Assembly (NCBI GenBank): GCA_937123825.1
Contig: CAKZKQ010000584.1
Coordinates: 1 to 36,524, forward strand
Source: an uncultured Pseudomonadota bacterium
GTDB lineage: Bacteria > Myxococcota_A > Bradymonadia > Bradymonadales > GCA-2716585
Length of the DNA stretch: 36,524 bases
Reading direction: 5' to 3'
Shown one piece after another: positions 27,370-35,309 of this stretch. The notes under the pieces were generated by a model, which saw nothing but the letters and a program-made list of their open reading frames with translations, was not told the origin of the DNA and did not search any database. The position numbers and the translations under genes were made by a program. How positions within the stretch are numbered: position 1 is the first letter of the stretch; each line of letters begins with the position of its first letter.

Positions 27370-27398
27370 GTTGCACTGCTCTGCGTTTGGCGGTGTGT
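27370..27398 (+). promoter_or_regulatory. ECF-type promoter candidate upstream of the sigma factor
   Basis: GTTGCAC (27370-27376), a 12-base spacer, and GGCGGTGTGT (27389-27398), with about 45 bases to the sigma start. The identical two blocks with identical spacing recur at 31120-31148, upstream of another operon. Conserved halves with an unconserved spacer of fixed length are what an ECF promoter looks like. ECF sigma factors usually control their own promoter. Confidence 0.65.
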
Positions 27399-27443
27399 AA
27401 GCCTTGAAGAACGCGCTGATCCTTCTGTGAGACCGTACCCTTT

Positions 27444-27938
27444 ATGGACCGAAGTCAACTGGCATCTTTGTACGATCGGTACGGCGGGATGGTGTTTCGC
27501 AGGGCCAGGCGCATGCTCGGCGCCGACGCTGACGCCGAGGACGTGGTCCAGGAGGTCTTTGGGTTGCTTTGGGAGAAGGGGACGCCGATGGAGGACATGG
27601 ACGCGGCCAGCGCCTGGTTTTACCGCACGACGACCAACCGCGCGCTCAATACGCTGCGCTCGCGCAGCCGGAGGCAGTCGCGCGAATCCGGCGGCGGGCA
27701 GACCTTGCAGGTGTGTTTGCCAGGCTCGGACCCCGAGGCTGTACGGCTCTTGAGGGAGCTGTTGTCTGATCTGCACCCCCCGGTGGTGGCCGAGGCCGCC
27801 TACTACTTCTACCTGGAGCAGATGACGTTGCCCGAAATCGCCCAGGTCCTCGGTGTCAGCCGCCGCACGGTGGCCAATCATCTGGCGCGTTTTCGCAAAC
27901 AGGTCCAACTGCGCGTTGGCAACCCCTTGGAGGCGTGA
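27444..27938 (+). CDS. ECF-family RNA polymerase sigma factor
   Basis: A 164-residue sigma70-family factor with only regions 2 and 4, the ECF layout. Region 2: LASLYDRYGGMVFRRARRML, then DAEDVVQEVFGLLWEK. Region 4: VAEAAYYFYLEQMTLPEIAQ, then LGVSRRTVANHLARFRKQV as the helix-turn-helix for the -35 element. The start codon at 27444 follows a TTT-ATG context with a weak ribosome site. It is the first gene of an operon with an anti-sigma factor 12 bases downstream, a caspase-like protein and a lipoprotein. It probably recognises GTTGCAC-N12-GGCGGTGTGT (27370-27398) and regulates itself. Confidence 0.93.
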   Translation: MDRSQLASLYDRYGGMVFRRARRMLGADADAEDVVQEVFGLLWEKGTPMEDMDAASAWFYRTTTNRALNTLRSRSRRQSRESGGGQTLQVCLPGSDPEAVRLLRELLSDLHPPVVAEAAYYFYLEQMTLPEIAQVLGVSRRTVANHLARFRKQVQLRVGNPLEA

Positions 27939-27950
27939 GGTGCGGGTGTG

Positions 27951-28805
27951 ATGTCGAGTGAATCCACACAAGAGCGACAACCTTCAAGCTGCCCATCGGC
28001 GTTTGCGCTTGAGCGCTACAGGTTGGCGAAGGCCCAGGGGCTCACACATTCGCTGGAGGCCCACGTCGAAGGCTGCGCGCGCTGCGAGCAGTATTTGCAG
28101 GAAGCCCAGGAGCAGGAGTCGGCGTTTGTGGTCAGGGCTGACCTGCGGGCGCGGGTGTTGGCGCTGGCAGACGACGCCCCTGAGTCATCCAAGGCGCCGC
28201 CCGAGCCCTGGTGGCGCGCCGTTTGGGAGTGGCTGACACACAACCCGGTTGGCGCCTTTGGGGGCGCTGTGGCGGTGGCGTTGGCACTCTTGCTCTTCTT
28301 TGTGGGCTTGCCCAGCGACCCCGACCCATCGCGGACCCCCGATGTGTTGCGGTCCAAGGGATCGTTGAAGTTGACGATATACTCCGACGCGGACCCTAGA
28401 GGATTGGCGCTGGTGCCCGGCGCGGTGGTTCACCCCGACGAGCGGATCCGTTTTGGGGTGTCGCTGCCCAGGGCGGCGCACGTGGGGGTGCTGAGCATCG
28501 ACGCCATCGGTGAGGTCTTTGTCTATTACCCGCTTCAGGGGGGCGACCGGCTTGTGCATCACCCGGCCAGCAAGCCCGGCGAGCCCACGGTCCTTAAGGG
28601 GGCCATTGCCCTGGACGAGGTTTTGGGCACAGAGTGGTACATCGGGCTTGCCTGCCAGGAGGCTGTGGGGACAGGCGAGCTGACCGCAGCGCTCAAAAGG
28701 GTGGCGTTTGGCCGCGAGCGTTGGAAGCGCGATGGCGTGCCGCCTTTGATGCCCGGCGGCTGTGTGCAGGAAGCGGTATTCTTGGAGAAGACAGAGGTCC
28801 CATGA
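27951..28805 (+). CDS. Membrane anti-sigma factor with C-terminal DUF4384-like domain
   Basis: 284 residues. The N-terminal part carries a zinc anti-sigma (ZAS) motif HVEGCARC (His38, Cys42, Cys45; HX3CX2C). One transmembrane helix lies at about 98-120. The outer part (137-280) resembles the DUF4384 beta domain seen next to caspase-like genes (SLKLTIYSDADP, VHPDERIRFGVSL, HVGVLSIDAIGEVFVYYP). It lies 12 bases after the sigma gene, so it should bind and silence that sigma, with the outer domain sensing the periplasm. A GTG directly before the ATG is an alternative start. Its stop overlaps the next start by four bases (ATGA). The sigma partnership is inference from order and ZAS motif. Confidence 0.85.
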   Translation: MSSESTQERQPSSCPSAFALERYRLAKAQGLTHSLEAHVEGCARCEQYLQEAQEQESAFVVRADLRARVLALADDAPESSKAPPEPWWRAVWEWLTHNPVGAFGGAVAVALALLLFFVGLPSDPDPSRTPDVLRSKGSLKLTIYSDADPRGLALVPGAVVHPDERIRFGVSLPRAAHVGVLSIDAIGEVFVYYPLQGGDRLVHHPASKPGEPTVLKGAIALDEVLGTEWYIGLACQEAVGTGELTAALKRVAFGRERWKRDGVPPLMPGGCVQEAVFLEKTEVP

Positions 28806-30394
28806 ACCCGAGACGCGCAACCTGGCTGTGGTGGATGGTCTTTGTGGGCTTGATGGGCTCGTGTTTGATGGCCTCGGACGCGTTGGCCGGCGAGCGCCGC
28901 TTTGCGGTGATTGTGGCCAACAACGAGGGCACCGACGGAGACATCCCGCTGCTGCACGCCGAAAAGGACGCGCGCCGGCTTGAAGAGACGCTGCTGACCT
29001 ACGGCGACTTCAACGACGAGGACGTGGTGGTTTTGTTGGGGCGCACCGCCGATGAGATCCTGCGCTCCTTGAGCGCCATCAGGCAGCGGATGAGCGCCGA
29101 GCAGGAGGCCGGCGGCCGGGTGATGTTCCTGCTCTACTATTCGGGGCACGCCGATGCTCAGGGCCTGCATGTCTCGGGGACGCTCTTGCCCCACGAGCAG
29201 ATCAAGAGCGGCGTGGATCGGGCGCCGGCCGACATGAGGATCGCCATCATCGACGCCTGCCGCTCGGGTGCCATGACGCGCGTCAAAGGGGGGCGCCCCG
29301 CCAAGGAGTTTGAGGTCGCCTTGACCAGCCCCAGCCGAGAGGTCGGCACGGTCTTCATCACCTCCAGCTCCTCCAATGAGGACTCTCACGAGTCGGACAG
29401 GCTCGGCAGCTCCATCTTCAGCCATCACCTGCTCAACGGTCTCCAGGGCGCCGCCGATGTCTCCGCCGATGGCCGCGTCTCGCTGACCGAGGCCTACGCC
29501 TACGCCTACGAGCGGACCGTCGTGGACACCATCCAGGGTCTGGCGGTCCAGCACCCCACCTACAGCCAGGAGATCAAGGGTCGCCAGGAGGTGCTGCTGA
29601 CCGACTTGTCCAAGAACAACCAGAACACCGGTCGCCTGGTGGTGCCGCCCGGCGGCAACTGCTTCATCTTTCAAAATGAGTCGGGGCGCTTGCTCTTTGA
29701 AGTGGGCGCTGTGGACAAGTCCCGTTACCTGCAACTGCCAAGCGGCCCCTACTGGGTGCGCATCCGCAGGAGCGATCACGTCCTGGAGGGGGCCATTGAG
29801 GTCCGGGAGGGCCGCGCGACGCCCATTTTGCCCGATCAACTCCGTCGGATTGACTACGCCGAGCTGGTCCGCAAGGGCAGCGTGGAGGGCAGACCCGCGT
29901 TTGCGATCCACACCAGCGCCGGGGTGCGCAGCGTGGGCGAGCTGGTCGAGGGCTGGGGCGGCAGTGTGGGGCCGCTGGTGGAGGTCGGCGTGGATTTGTC
30001 GCAGGTGTCTTTTGGCGTCGAGGCCTTCTTTGCCAGCACCAACGGGCAGACCGCAGACCTGGCTTTTGACCGCAATGAGCTTGGACTGACGGCGGTGGCC
30101 ACCTCGGGCTTTGACCTTGGCGATCTCTATGTGGGGTTGGGGCTGCGCGCCGGTGTGACGCGCTACGCCTTTGATTACAGTACGACCGGTTTGGCGCCGC
30201 TGGCGTCGTCCTGGCGGCCTTCCTTTGGGGCGGGCCTTCGGCTAGACTGGAGTCCCTTTGCCAGGGCTTTGGTCACGGCAGGGGCTGGGGCGGTGTTGGT
30301 GCCGCTCGAACTCGAAGATCGTCAGAACAACGTGGAGAGCTCGCTTCGCGTCGCGCCGTCTTTCGATCTGATGCTGGGTTGGTATTTATGGTGA
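28802..30394 (+). CDS. Secreted caspase-like (orthocaspase, C14) protein with C-terminal beta-barrel
   Basis: 530 residues. The signal peptide ends near residue 29. The C14 caspase fold spans about 32-270: RRFAVIVANNEG (strand 1), the catalytic His116 in YYSGHAD, and Cys153 in IIDACRSG, both present. From about 390 the sequence turns into alternating beta strands (VEVGVDLSQVSFGVEAFFAS, LYVGLGLRAGVTRYAF, FGAGLRLDWS, FDLMLGWYLW) and ends in Trp, a common outer-membrane barrel terminus. The protease would therefore be held in the periplasm by its own anchor. It starts inside the anti-sigma stop (ATGA) and its last 7 bases overlap the next gene, so the coupling is tight. Substrates are unknown. 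Confidence 0.85.
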   Translation: MNPRRATWLWWMVFVGLMGSCLMASDALAGERRFAVIVANNEGTDGDIPLLHAEKDARRLEETLLTYGDFNDEDVVVLLGRTADEILRSLSAIRQRMSAEQEAGGRVMFLLYYSGHADAQGLHVSGTLLPHEQIKSGVDRAPADMRIAIIDACRSGAMTRVKGGRPAKEFEVALTSPSREVGTVFITSSSSNEDSHESDRLGSSIFSHHLLNGLQGAADVSADGRVSLTEAYAYAYERTVVDTIQGLAVQHPTYSQEIKGRQEVLLTDLSKNNQNTGRLVVPPGGNCFIFQNESGRLLFEVGAVDKSRYLQLPSGPYWVRIRRSDHVLEGAIEVREGRATPILPDQLRRIDYAELVRKGSVEGRPAFAIHTSAGVRSVGELVEGWGGSVGPLVEVGVDLSQVSFGVEAFFASTNGQTADLAFDRNELGLTAVATSGFDLGDLYVGLGLRAGVTRYAFDYSTTGLAPLASSWRPSFGAGLRLDWSPFARALVTAGAGAVLVPLELEDRQNNVESSLRVAPSFDLMLGWYLW

Positions 30395-31068
30395 GGTTGG
30401 GCATCGTCACCCTCGTTGTGCTTCTGAGTCTGTGCGCAAGCTGCGGTGACGCGCTGCCAGGTCAGGATTACGCGGGTGAGGCGCTCTACACGTGGACCGG
30501 GCGCATGTACGTCCAGCGCGGTCCCGGCGTCAACCGAGGGCGGCTGGCGCTCTTCTGGTGGGACATCCGCCAGGATGGTTTTGTGCCGCTGGTCACCAAA
30601 GACATCAACATCACTGTCACCGACGACTTCCCGGCCGTTTACACCGCGCGGCTCTTTGAGCCCCCTCCTGCAGAAGCCTTCTACACCACCGAACAAGGCA
30701 CGCGCATGGCCACCGGGTTGATCGTGCTCTACGCCGACCTCAACCAGGACCAGCGCTACGATCCTTTGGACGATCGTGTCATCGGCGGCAACAGCTCCTT
30801 TGCCATCGCCTATGCCGACGGGACCATCACCGGCGACGACTTTGAGCTGCTCATCGGACAACTCGACAACGGCTATCAAGCCGCCGCTGTGCTCGACGAC
30901 GATTGCCCGCCAGGGCGCAACAACCGGGACATGTCGCAAAACGACCGCTTTGTCTTCACTGCGCTTGAGCGCACGCGTCCTCGGGGTCGTTCCATCGACT
31001 TGATCGTCAGCGCAGACACCAACGGCTTCCCCGGAGATGTCTACGCTTGCCCGCTCAACAGCCGATGA
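30388..31068 (+). CDS. Lipoprotein of the sigma/caspase operon
   Basis: A 226-residue lipoprotein (MVRLGIVTLVVLLSLCASC, Cys near 19). The start ATG at 30388 overlaps the caspase gene stop by seven bases; a GTG three bases later is also possible. ADLNQDQRYDPLDDRVIGG resembles a calcium-binding Dx(D/N)xDG-type loop. The rest is beta-rich and unrecognised, with the ending YACPLNS. Position and overlap place it in the same transcript as the ECF sigma factor, its anti-sigma factor and the caspase-barrel protein. Confidence 0.78.
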   Translation: MVRLGIVTLVVLLSLCASCGDALPGQDYAGEALYTWTGRMYVQRGPGVNRGRLALFWWDIRQDGFVPLVTKDINITVTDDFPAVYTARLFEPPPAEAFYTTEQGTRMATGLIVLYADLNQDQRYDPLDDRVIGGNSSFAIAYADGTITGDDFELLIGQLDNGYQAAAVLDDDCPPGRNNRDMSQNDRFVFTALERTRPRGRSIDLIVSADTNGFPGDVYACPLNSR

Positions 31069-31119
31069 GGGGCCTCCCGGCGCCCTTCGAGAGCCTTTTA
31101 CGCACATTCTTTAAAAAGT

Positions 31120-31148
31120 GTTGCACCCTTTGGTGCTCGGCGGTGTGT
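31120..31148 (+). promoter_or_regulatory. Second copy of the ECF-type promoter, before the DUF1592/DUF1501 operon
   Basis: GTTGCAC (31120-31126), a 12-base spacer with a different sequence, and GGCGGTGTGT (31139-31148). It is identical in both blocks and in spacing to 27370-27398. It lies about 78 bases before the GTG start at 31226, leaving a leader of some 70 bases. This ties the downstream operon to the ECF sigma factor. Confidence 0.65.
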
Positions 31149-31225
31149 CAGCAATGTCACCACGGGATGGTCACAACAGAGACATCCACCACTGCGCCAG
31201 ACAACGGTCCAACGGAGGGCTTGTA

Positions 31226-33433
31226 GTGAGGTCAGCAATTTTGAGCGCTGCGCTCGCAGCCATATTTCTTCTAGCAGGAGCCTGCACCGGCGGTGGGTCG
31301 GGGTTCACAGGGGCTGACGACGATCTGCTCCCCGACGCCTCGCCCTCAGACGACGCGAGCCCCGATGACGCCACCTCGGAGCCCGACGCGGACCCTGCGC
31401 AAGACGCCCAGGCCGACGCCCCTGAGGACGAGGACACCGACGAGCCAGCGCCGACCAGCACGCTCTGCGATGTCTCCGAAACGCTCTTTGAGCCCCACTG
31501 CACAGGGTGCCACAACGGGTCGGTGCATCCCTACGACCTGCGCATCAATGGTCTGGCCGAGCGGCTCATCAACGCCGAGTCCCCCGCACACGCTGGGTTG
31601 ACCATGGTGGTGCCTGGGCAGCCCGACGAGAGCTTCATCTACCAGAAGCTCGTGGGCACCCAGCCGTCTGGCACCGGAGACTTGATGCCGCCGCAAGGTG
31701 AACTCTCGCAGGAGGTCACCAAGGTCCTGCGCGAGTGGATTGAGGCCGGTGCACAGACCGAGTGCGAGCAAGAGCCCGAGGGCGAGGTGGCGTTGCTTGG
31801 ACCGACCGAGCGGGTGGTGCGGGCCTCGATGGCGCTGCGCGGCGTCCGGCCTTCGGTCGAAGAGTTGGAGCGGGCCGATGAGTTGCCGACGCTGGTCGAT
31901 GAGTGGCTGGAGTCCGACGCTTTTGGGGCCACCATTCGGGACATGTACGACGAGACGCTTTTGCTGCGTGTCCACACTGGCCGCCCCAGCGTGGCCTGGA
32001 AGCGCCCTTTGACGACCGAAGGCCGAGGGCAGGAGGAGAGCTTCATCAACTCCCAGATCCAGGAAGCGCCGCTGAAGCTCATTGAGTACATCGTGCGTGA
32101 AGACCGGCCCTTTACCGAGATTCTTACGGCGGACTACGCCATTGGAAACGTGACCATGGAGGGGGTCTGGGGTTCGGGTCAGGAGGGCTTTGGTCCCGAT
32201 CCCATCGGTTTGCTTTGCGAAGACGACGAACTGGAAGACTTTCCTGGTTGGAAGATGTGCACCTGGGCCGAGAGCAACCGCAACGGCGCTGGAGTGCTCT
32301 CTTCGACCTTCTTCTACGTGCGTTGGCGCAGCACGATGGCCAACCAGCACCGCGCCAGAGCCAACGCCATCACCAACGCTTTTTTGTGCTACGACTTCCT
32401 GGATCAGCCCGTGCCGTTTGATGAGACCGACGCTGATCTGGCCGATGTCGATGAGGTGGCCAACGCGGTCATCGACAACCCCGCGTGCTCCAGCTGCCAC
32501 GAGAGCCTCGATCCCATCGCCAGCTTCCTCTACGGCTTCACCGGCACGTTCCGTCCTGGCAACGTCCAGGAGTATCCGCTCTCGATGTTCAACTCGCGTT
32601 CGGCCTATGTCCCCGGGCGTCGACTGGCCAACCTGCGCACGCCAGCGCTCTTTGGGCAGCCAGGGGAGAGCGTCGCCGATCTGGGGCGGATGCTCACGCA
32701 GCACCCGGACTTTGCGCCCTGCGCGGTCCGTCGGATGTACGCCTTCCTGGACCAGCGCTCAATGGAGTCGGTGCCCGAAGCGTCGGTGCAGGCCTGGGCG
32801 CAGGCTTTTGTGGAGAGCAACTACAACACCAAGGCGATCCTGAGGCAGATGGTGCTCTCGGATGACTTTATGGTTTCCCACGCGCTGTCCGAGGAAGGCG
32901 CCGACGACACCATCGGCCTTAAAAAGGTCCGCCCGGAGCAGGGCTCGCGGATGGTCGAGGCCATGACGGGCTTTCGCTGGATGAGCGACTTTGATGAGGA
33001 CCGCAGGCCCTACGGTCTGGTCAACTTGATGGAAGACTCGCGTTTTGGCTTCCGCGTGCTGGTTGGCGGCATTGACGGCGACGCGGTGGTGGTGCCCTCG
33101 CACACCTACAACGGCCCCGTGGCGGCGGTGTGGAGGGCGTATGCCCTGGAGGCCGCCAACCACGTGGTCAGCACCGACTTTGCCACCTCGATCATGGAGC
33201 GGCGCCTGCTGACCATGGTCGATGGGCAGACCGATGACCCTGACACGGTGCGCGCCCAGATCGACGCGCTCTTCTGGCAGGTGCTGGCCGAGCAGGCCAG
33301 CGACGAAGAGTTGGACGCCGCCATGGGGCTCTTTATGAGCGTGGCGCAGGCCGGCGGGCGAGACGCAAACCAACGGGCTTGGACGGTGCTGCTTGGCGCG
33401 CTCTTCCAGGACCTTCGCTTTACGCACTACTAG
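31226..33433 (+). CDS. DUF1592/DUF1588-type c-haem lipoprotein
   Basis: 735 residues from a GTG start, chosen because GGAGGG lies six bases upstream and the signal peptide (RSAILSAALAAIFLLAGAC, Cys20) starts there. An Asp/Pro/Ala/Glu-rich linker runs to about 78. CTGCH at 92-96 is a c-type haem site within a planctomycete-cytochrome-like segment (LFEPHCTGCHNGS, ending with PPQGELSQE). The DUF1592-like body follows and a second CSSCH (421-425) in the DUF1588 pattern CxxCHxxLDPIASFLYGF. Such proteins are exported and pair with DUF1501/DUF1552 proteins. It is followed ten bases later by the DUF1501 gene, and a copy of the ECF promoter precedes it. Confidence 0.88.
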   Translation: MRSAILSAALAAIFLLAGACTGGGSGFTGADDDLLPDASPSDDASPDDATSEPDADPAQDAQADAPEDEDTDEPAPTSTLCDVSETLFEPHCTGCHNGSVHPYDLRINGLAERLINAESPAHAGLTMVVPGQPDESFIYQKLVGTQPSGTGDLMPPQGELSQEVTKVLREWIEAGAQTECEQEPEGEVALLGPTERVVRASMALRGVRPSVEELERADELPTLVDEWLESDAFGATIRDMYDETLLLRVHTGRPSVAWKRPLTTEGRGQEESFINSQIQEAPLKLIEYIVREDRPFTEILTADYAIGNVTMEGVWGSGQEGFGPDPIGLLCEDDELEDFPGWKMCTWAESNRNGAGVLSSTFFYVRWRSTMANQHRARANAITNAFLCYDFLDQPVPFDETDADLADVDEVANAVIDNPACSSCHESLDPIASFLYGFTGTFRPGNVQEYPLSMFNSRSAYVPGRRLANLRTPALFGQPGESVADLGRMLTQHPDFAPCAVRRMYAFLDQRSMESVPEASVQAWAQAFVESNYNTKAILRQMVLSDDFMVSHALSEEGADDTIGLKKVRPEQGSRMVEAMTGFRWMSDFDEDRRPYGLVNLMEDSRFGFRVLVGGIDGDAVVVPSHTYNGPVAAVWRAYALEAANHVVSTDFATSIMERRLLTMVDGQTDDPDTVRAQIDALFWQVLAEQASDEELDAAMGLFMSVAQAGGRDANQRAWTVLLGALFQDLRFTHY

Positions 33434-33443
33434 GAGCACGACG

Positions 33444-34730
33444 ATGAGCATCTCACGACGAGGATTCTTGTTTGGGGGCGCGGCGCTGCTTGGAGGCGCC
33501 CTGTTGGGTTCACCGTTTGCGTTCACCCAGGAGCAGACCCACAAGCGCTTGATTGTGTTGATGGCGCGCGGTGGCTGGGACCCCGTGGCGGCCCTCGATC
33601 CCAAAGACGAAGGCCCCGGCGTCAGCATGCCGGCTGGCAGCCGCGCTCGGGTCGGCAACCTCGACCTCTACAGCGCCGATGCCACCGGCGGGGCGGTGAC
33701 CCGCTATTTTGAGCGCCACGGCGATGTCACTGCCGTGATCCGTGGCCTGACGGTCGCGTCCGTCGCGCACGAGGCCTGCACCCGGCGCATCTTGACCGGC
33801 ACGCTCTCGGCGGCGTCGCCCGACCTCGGCGCGATCAGCGCGGCCACCGGCGGCGGCGACAAACCCTTGCCCTACATGGTCCTGGGATCGTCGGCGTTTT
33901 CTGGACCCTACGCGGCCCAGAGCGGCCGCGTGGGCACCTCCAACCAGCTTGTGACCGTGCTGGATCCCGCCAAAGCCTTCCCCGTTGAAGGCGCTGCGGC
34001 GGCCCCCTTTGCCCAAACCCAGGACGAAGCCAGCGCCGCCCAGGCTTTCCTGGAGGGCCGCGCCAACAGGCTGCGCCGACAGGTCGGCCGCTACGGCGAC
34101 AACGCGCGGCGCATCGATGACTACCAGGCCTCGCTGGCCAGCAGCAGCCGCCTGGGGGCGTTTGGCGACGCGCTCGGGGATGTCACCGCCAGCGTGGCGC
34201 TGACCCGACAGGTGGACACGGCGCTGGACATGATGGAGCAGGGCGTGATCTGGTCGGTGACGCTCGATACGGGGGTGAGCTGGGACACGCACACCAACTC
34301 GCACACCGACCAGACAGCCAACAACATCATCCTCTTTGACGGCCTCACTCGCCTGATCGACGGGCTCAAGTCGCGCCCTGGAACCACGGGGGGGCGGCTC
34401 ATTGATGAAACCGCCGTGGTGGTGGTCTCCGAGATGGGGCGCACGCCCACGATCAACTCGCAGCAGGGCAAGGACCACTGGCAGGTGACCTGCGCGATGG
34501 TCATTGGCAGCGATGTCCCCGGCGGACAGGTCTACGGCAAGTCGACCGACACCGGAGATGAGCGTGGCGTCCTCCTGGCCGAACCCGTGGACTTTGCCAC
34601 CGGTCAGGCCAGCGCCGACGGTCGCATGCTGGAGAGCACCGACTTTGTGGCGGGCGTGCTAGCCTGGACCGGCAGCGAACCCGAGCAGTACCTGCCCGGC
34701 GCGGTGCCCTTTATGCCCTGGGTGTCCTGA
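33444..34730 (+). CDS. DUF1501 family protein with Tat-type signal
   Basis: 428 residues. The N-terminus SRRGFLFGGAALLGGALLGS is a twin-arginine export signal, so the protein is folded before export. DUF1501 (sulfatase/alkaline-phosphatase-like fold) motifs are visible: RLIVLMARGGWDP at the start, SWDTHTNSHTDQ in the middle, and VVVSEMGRTPTINSQQGKDHW near the end, which carries the expected EMGRTP and GKDHW elements. The start ATG 33444 has TAGGAG seven bases upstream and follows the DUF1592 gene closely. DUF1501 and DUF1592 proteins usually occur as pairs; their reaction is not established. Convergent with the thioesterase gene. Confidence 0.9.
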   Translation: MSISRRGFLFGGAALLGGALLGSPFAFTQEQTHKRLIVLMARGGWDPVAALDPKDEGPGVSMPAGSRARVGNLDLYSADATGGAVTRYFERHGDVTAVIRGLTVASVAHEACTRRILTGTLSAASPDLGAISAATGGGDKPLPYMVLGSSAFSGPYAAQSGRVGTSNQLVTVLDPAKAFPVEGAAAAPFAQTQDEASAAQAFLEGRANRLRRQVGRYGDNARRIDDYQASLASSSRLGAFGDALGDVTASVALTRQVDTALDMMEQGVIWSVTLDTGVSWDTHTNSHTDQTANNIILFDGLTRLIDGLKSRPGTTGGRLIDETAVVVVSEMGRTPTINSQQGKDHWQVTCAMVIGSDVPGGQVYGKSTDTGDERGVLLAEPVDFATGQASADGRMLESTDFVAGVLAWTGSEPEQYLPGAVPFMPWVS

Positions 34731-34753
34731 GGCGGTTGGTGTCGGGGGCGGCT

Positions 34754-35263
34754 TCAGGTGCCTCCCACAGCCGCGGCTTGAGAAGGATGAGGGTCAGGGG
34801 TTTGCGTGGGTGCCGGGGGGTTGCGGCGAGCCAGGATCTTGTCCATGGGGTAGAGGTTGAAGGTCCCTACCGCAAACGCCACGGGCTTGCCTGATGACTC
34901 AATCTCTGCGGTGCCAGTGATCACCATCAGAGACTTGCCTGCGGACTGAAGCGTGGCCCTGGCCACCACCGTCTGTCCCTCCTGGACGGGCCTCAGAAAG
35001 TTGACCTTCATCTCCACGGTGCTGGTGGCGCACTGGCGCTTGAAGGCGTGGATCATCGCCAGCCCGCCCAGCGTGGTGTCCAGCAGCGACATGATCGCGC
35101 CGCCGTGGGCGATGCCCGGCGCCCCCGTGTGTGGGCGCTCTATCGAGAGCCGACCCGTCACCACACCGTCTTCCAAGCCTCCGTCGATGCCCAGCGTTGA
35201 GATCAAACCACCCTGCTTTTGCAGTTGGTACCAGATGTCTTGCAATGTCATTGTGCTTTCCAT
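34754..35263 (-). CDS. Hotdog-fold thioesterase, PaaI-like
   Basis: 169 residues of the 4HBT/PaaI hotdog family, which hydrolyses acyl-CoA thioesters in the cytoplasm. The active-site segment is PGIAHGGAIMSLLDTTLGGLA, with the HGG turn and Asp; the second half reads STVEMKVNFLRPVQEGQTV. The start is the ATG at 35263, or one four codons later at 35251. A longer frame covers the divergent promoter region and the LysR coding start, so it is not used. It is divergent from the LysR gene with a 46-base gap holding a TGTTGC/GCAACA dyad. Confidence 0.9.
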   Translation of the reverse strand: MESTMTLQDIWYQLQKQGGLISTLGIDGGLEDGVVTGRLSIERPHTGAPGIAHGGAIMSLLDTTLGGLAMIHAFKRQCATSTVEMKVNFLRPVQEGQTVVARATLQSAGKSLMVITGTAEIESSGKPVAFAVGTFNLYPMDKILARRNPPAPTQTPDPHPSQAAAVGGT

Positions 35264-35288
35264 GACCCCAAGGTAGGTTCGGCCCATA

Positions 35289-35306
35289 TGTTGCGTCAAT
35301 GCAACA
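35289..35306. promoter_or_regulatory. LysR-box candidate between thioesterase and LysR genes
   Basis: TGTTGC (35289-35294) and GCAACA (35301-35306) form a perfect 6-base inverted repeat with a 6-base spacer, of the TTGC-N6-GCAA form. It lies just before the LysR start and about 26 bases from the thioesterase start, where both promoters must be. Confidence 0.55.
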
Positions 35307-35309
35307 ATT

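Noticed and set aside
28559..29911. 450-codon minus-strand frame across the anti-sigma/caspase genes
   Set aside because: Spans the junction of two overlapping plus-strand genes with clear motifs; no domain of its own.
31346..32704. 452-codon minus-strand frame inside the DUF1592 gene
   Set aside because: Shadow of a gene with two CxxCH motifs and a supported start.
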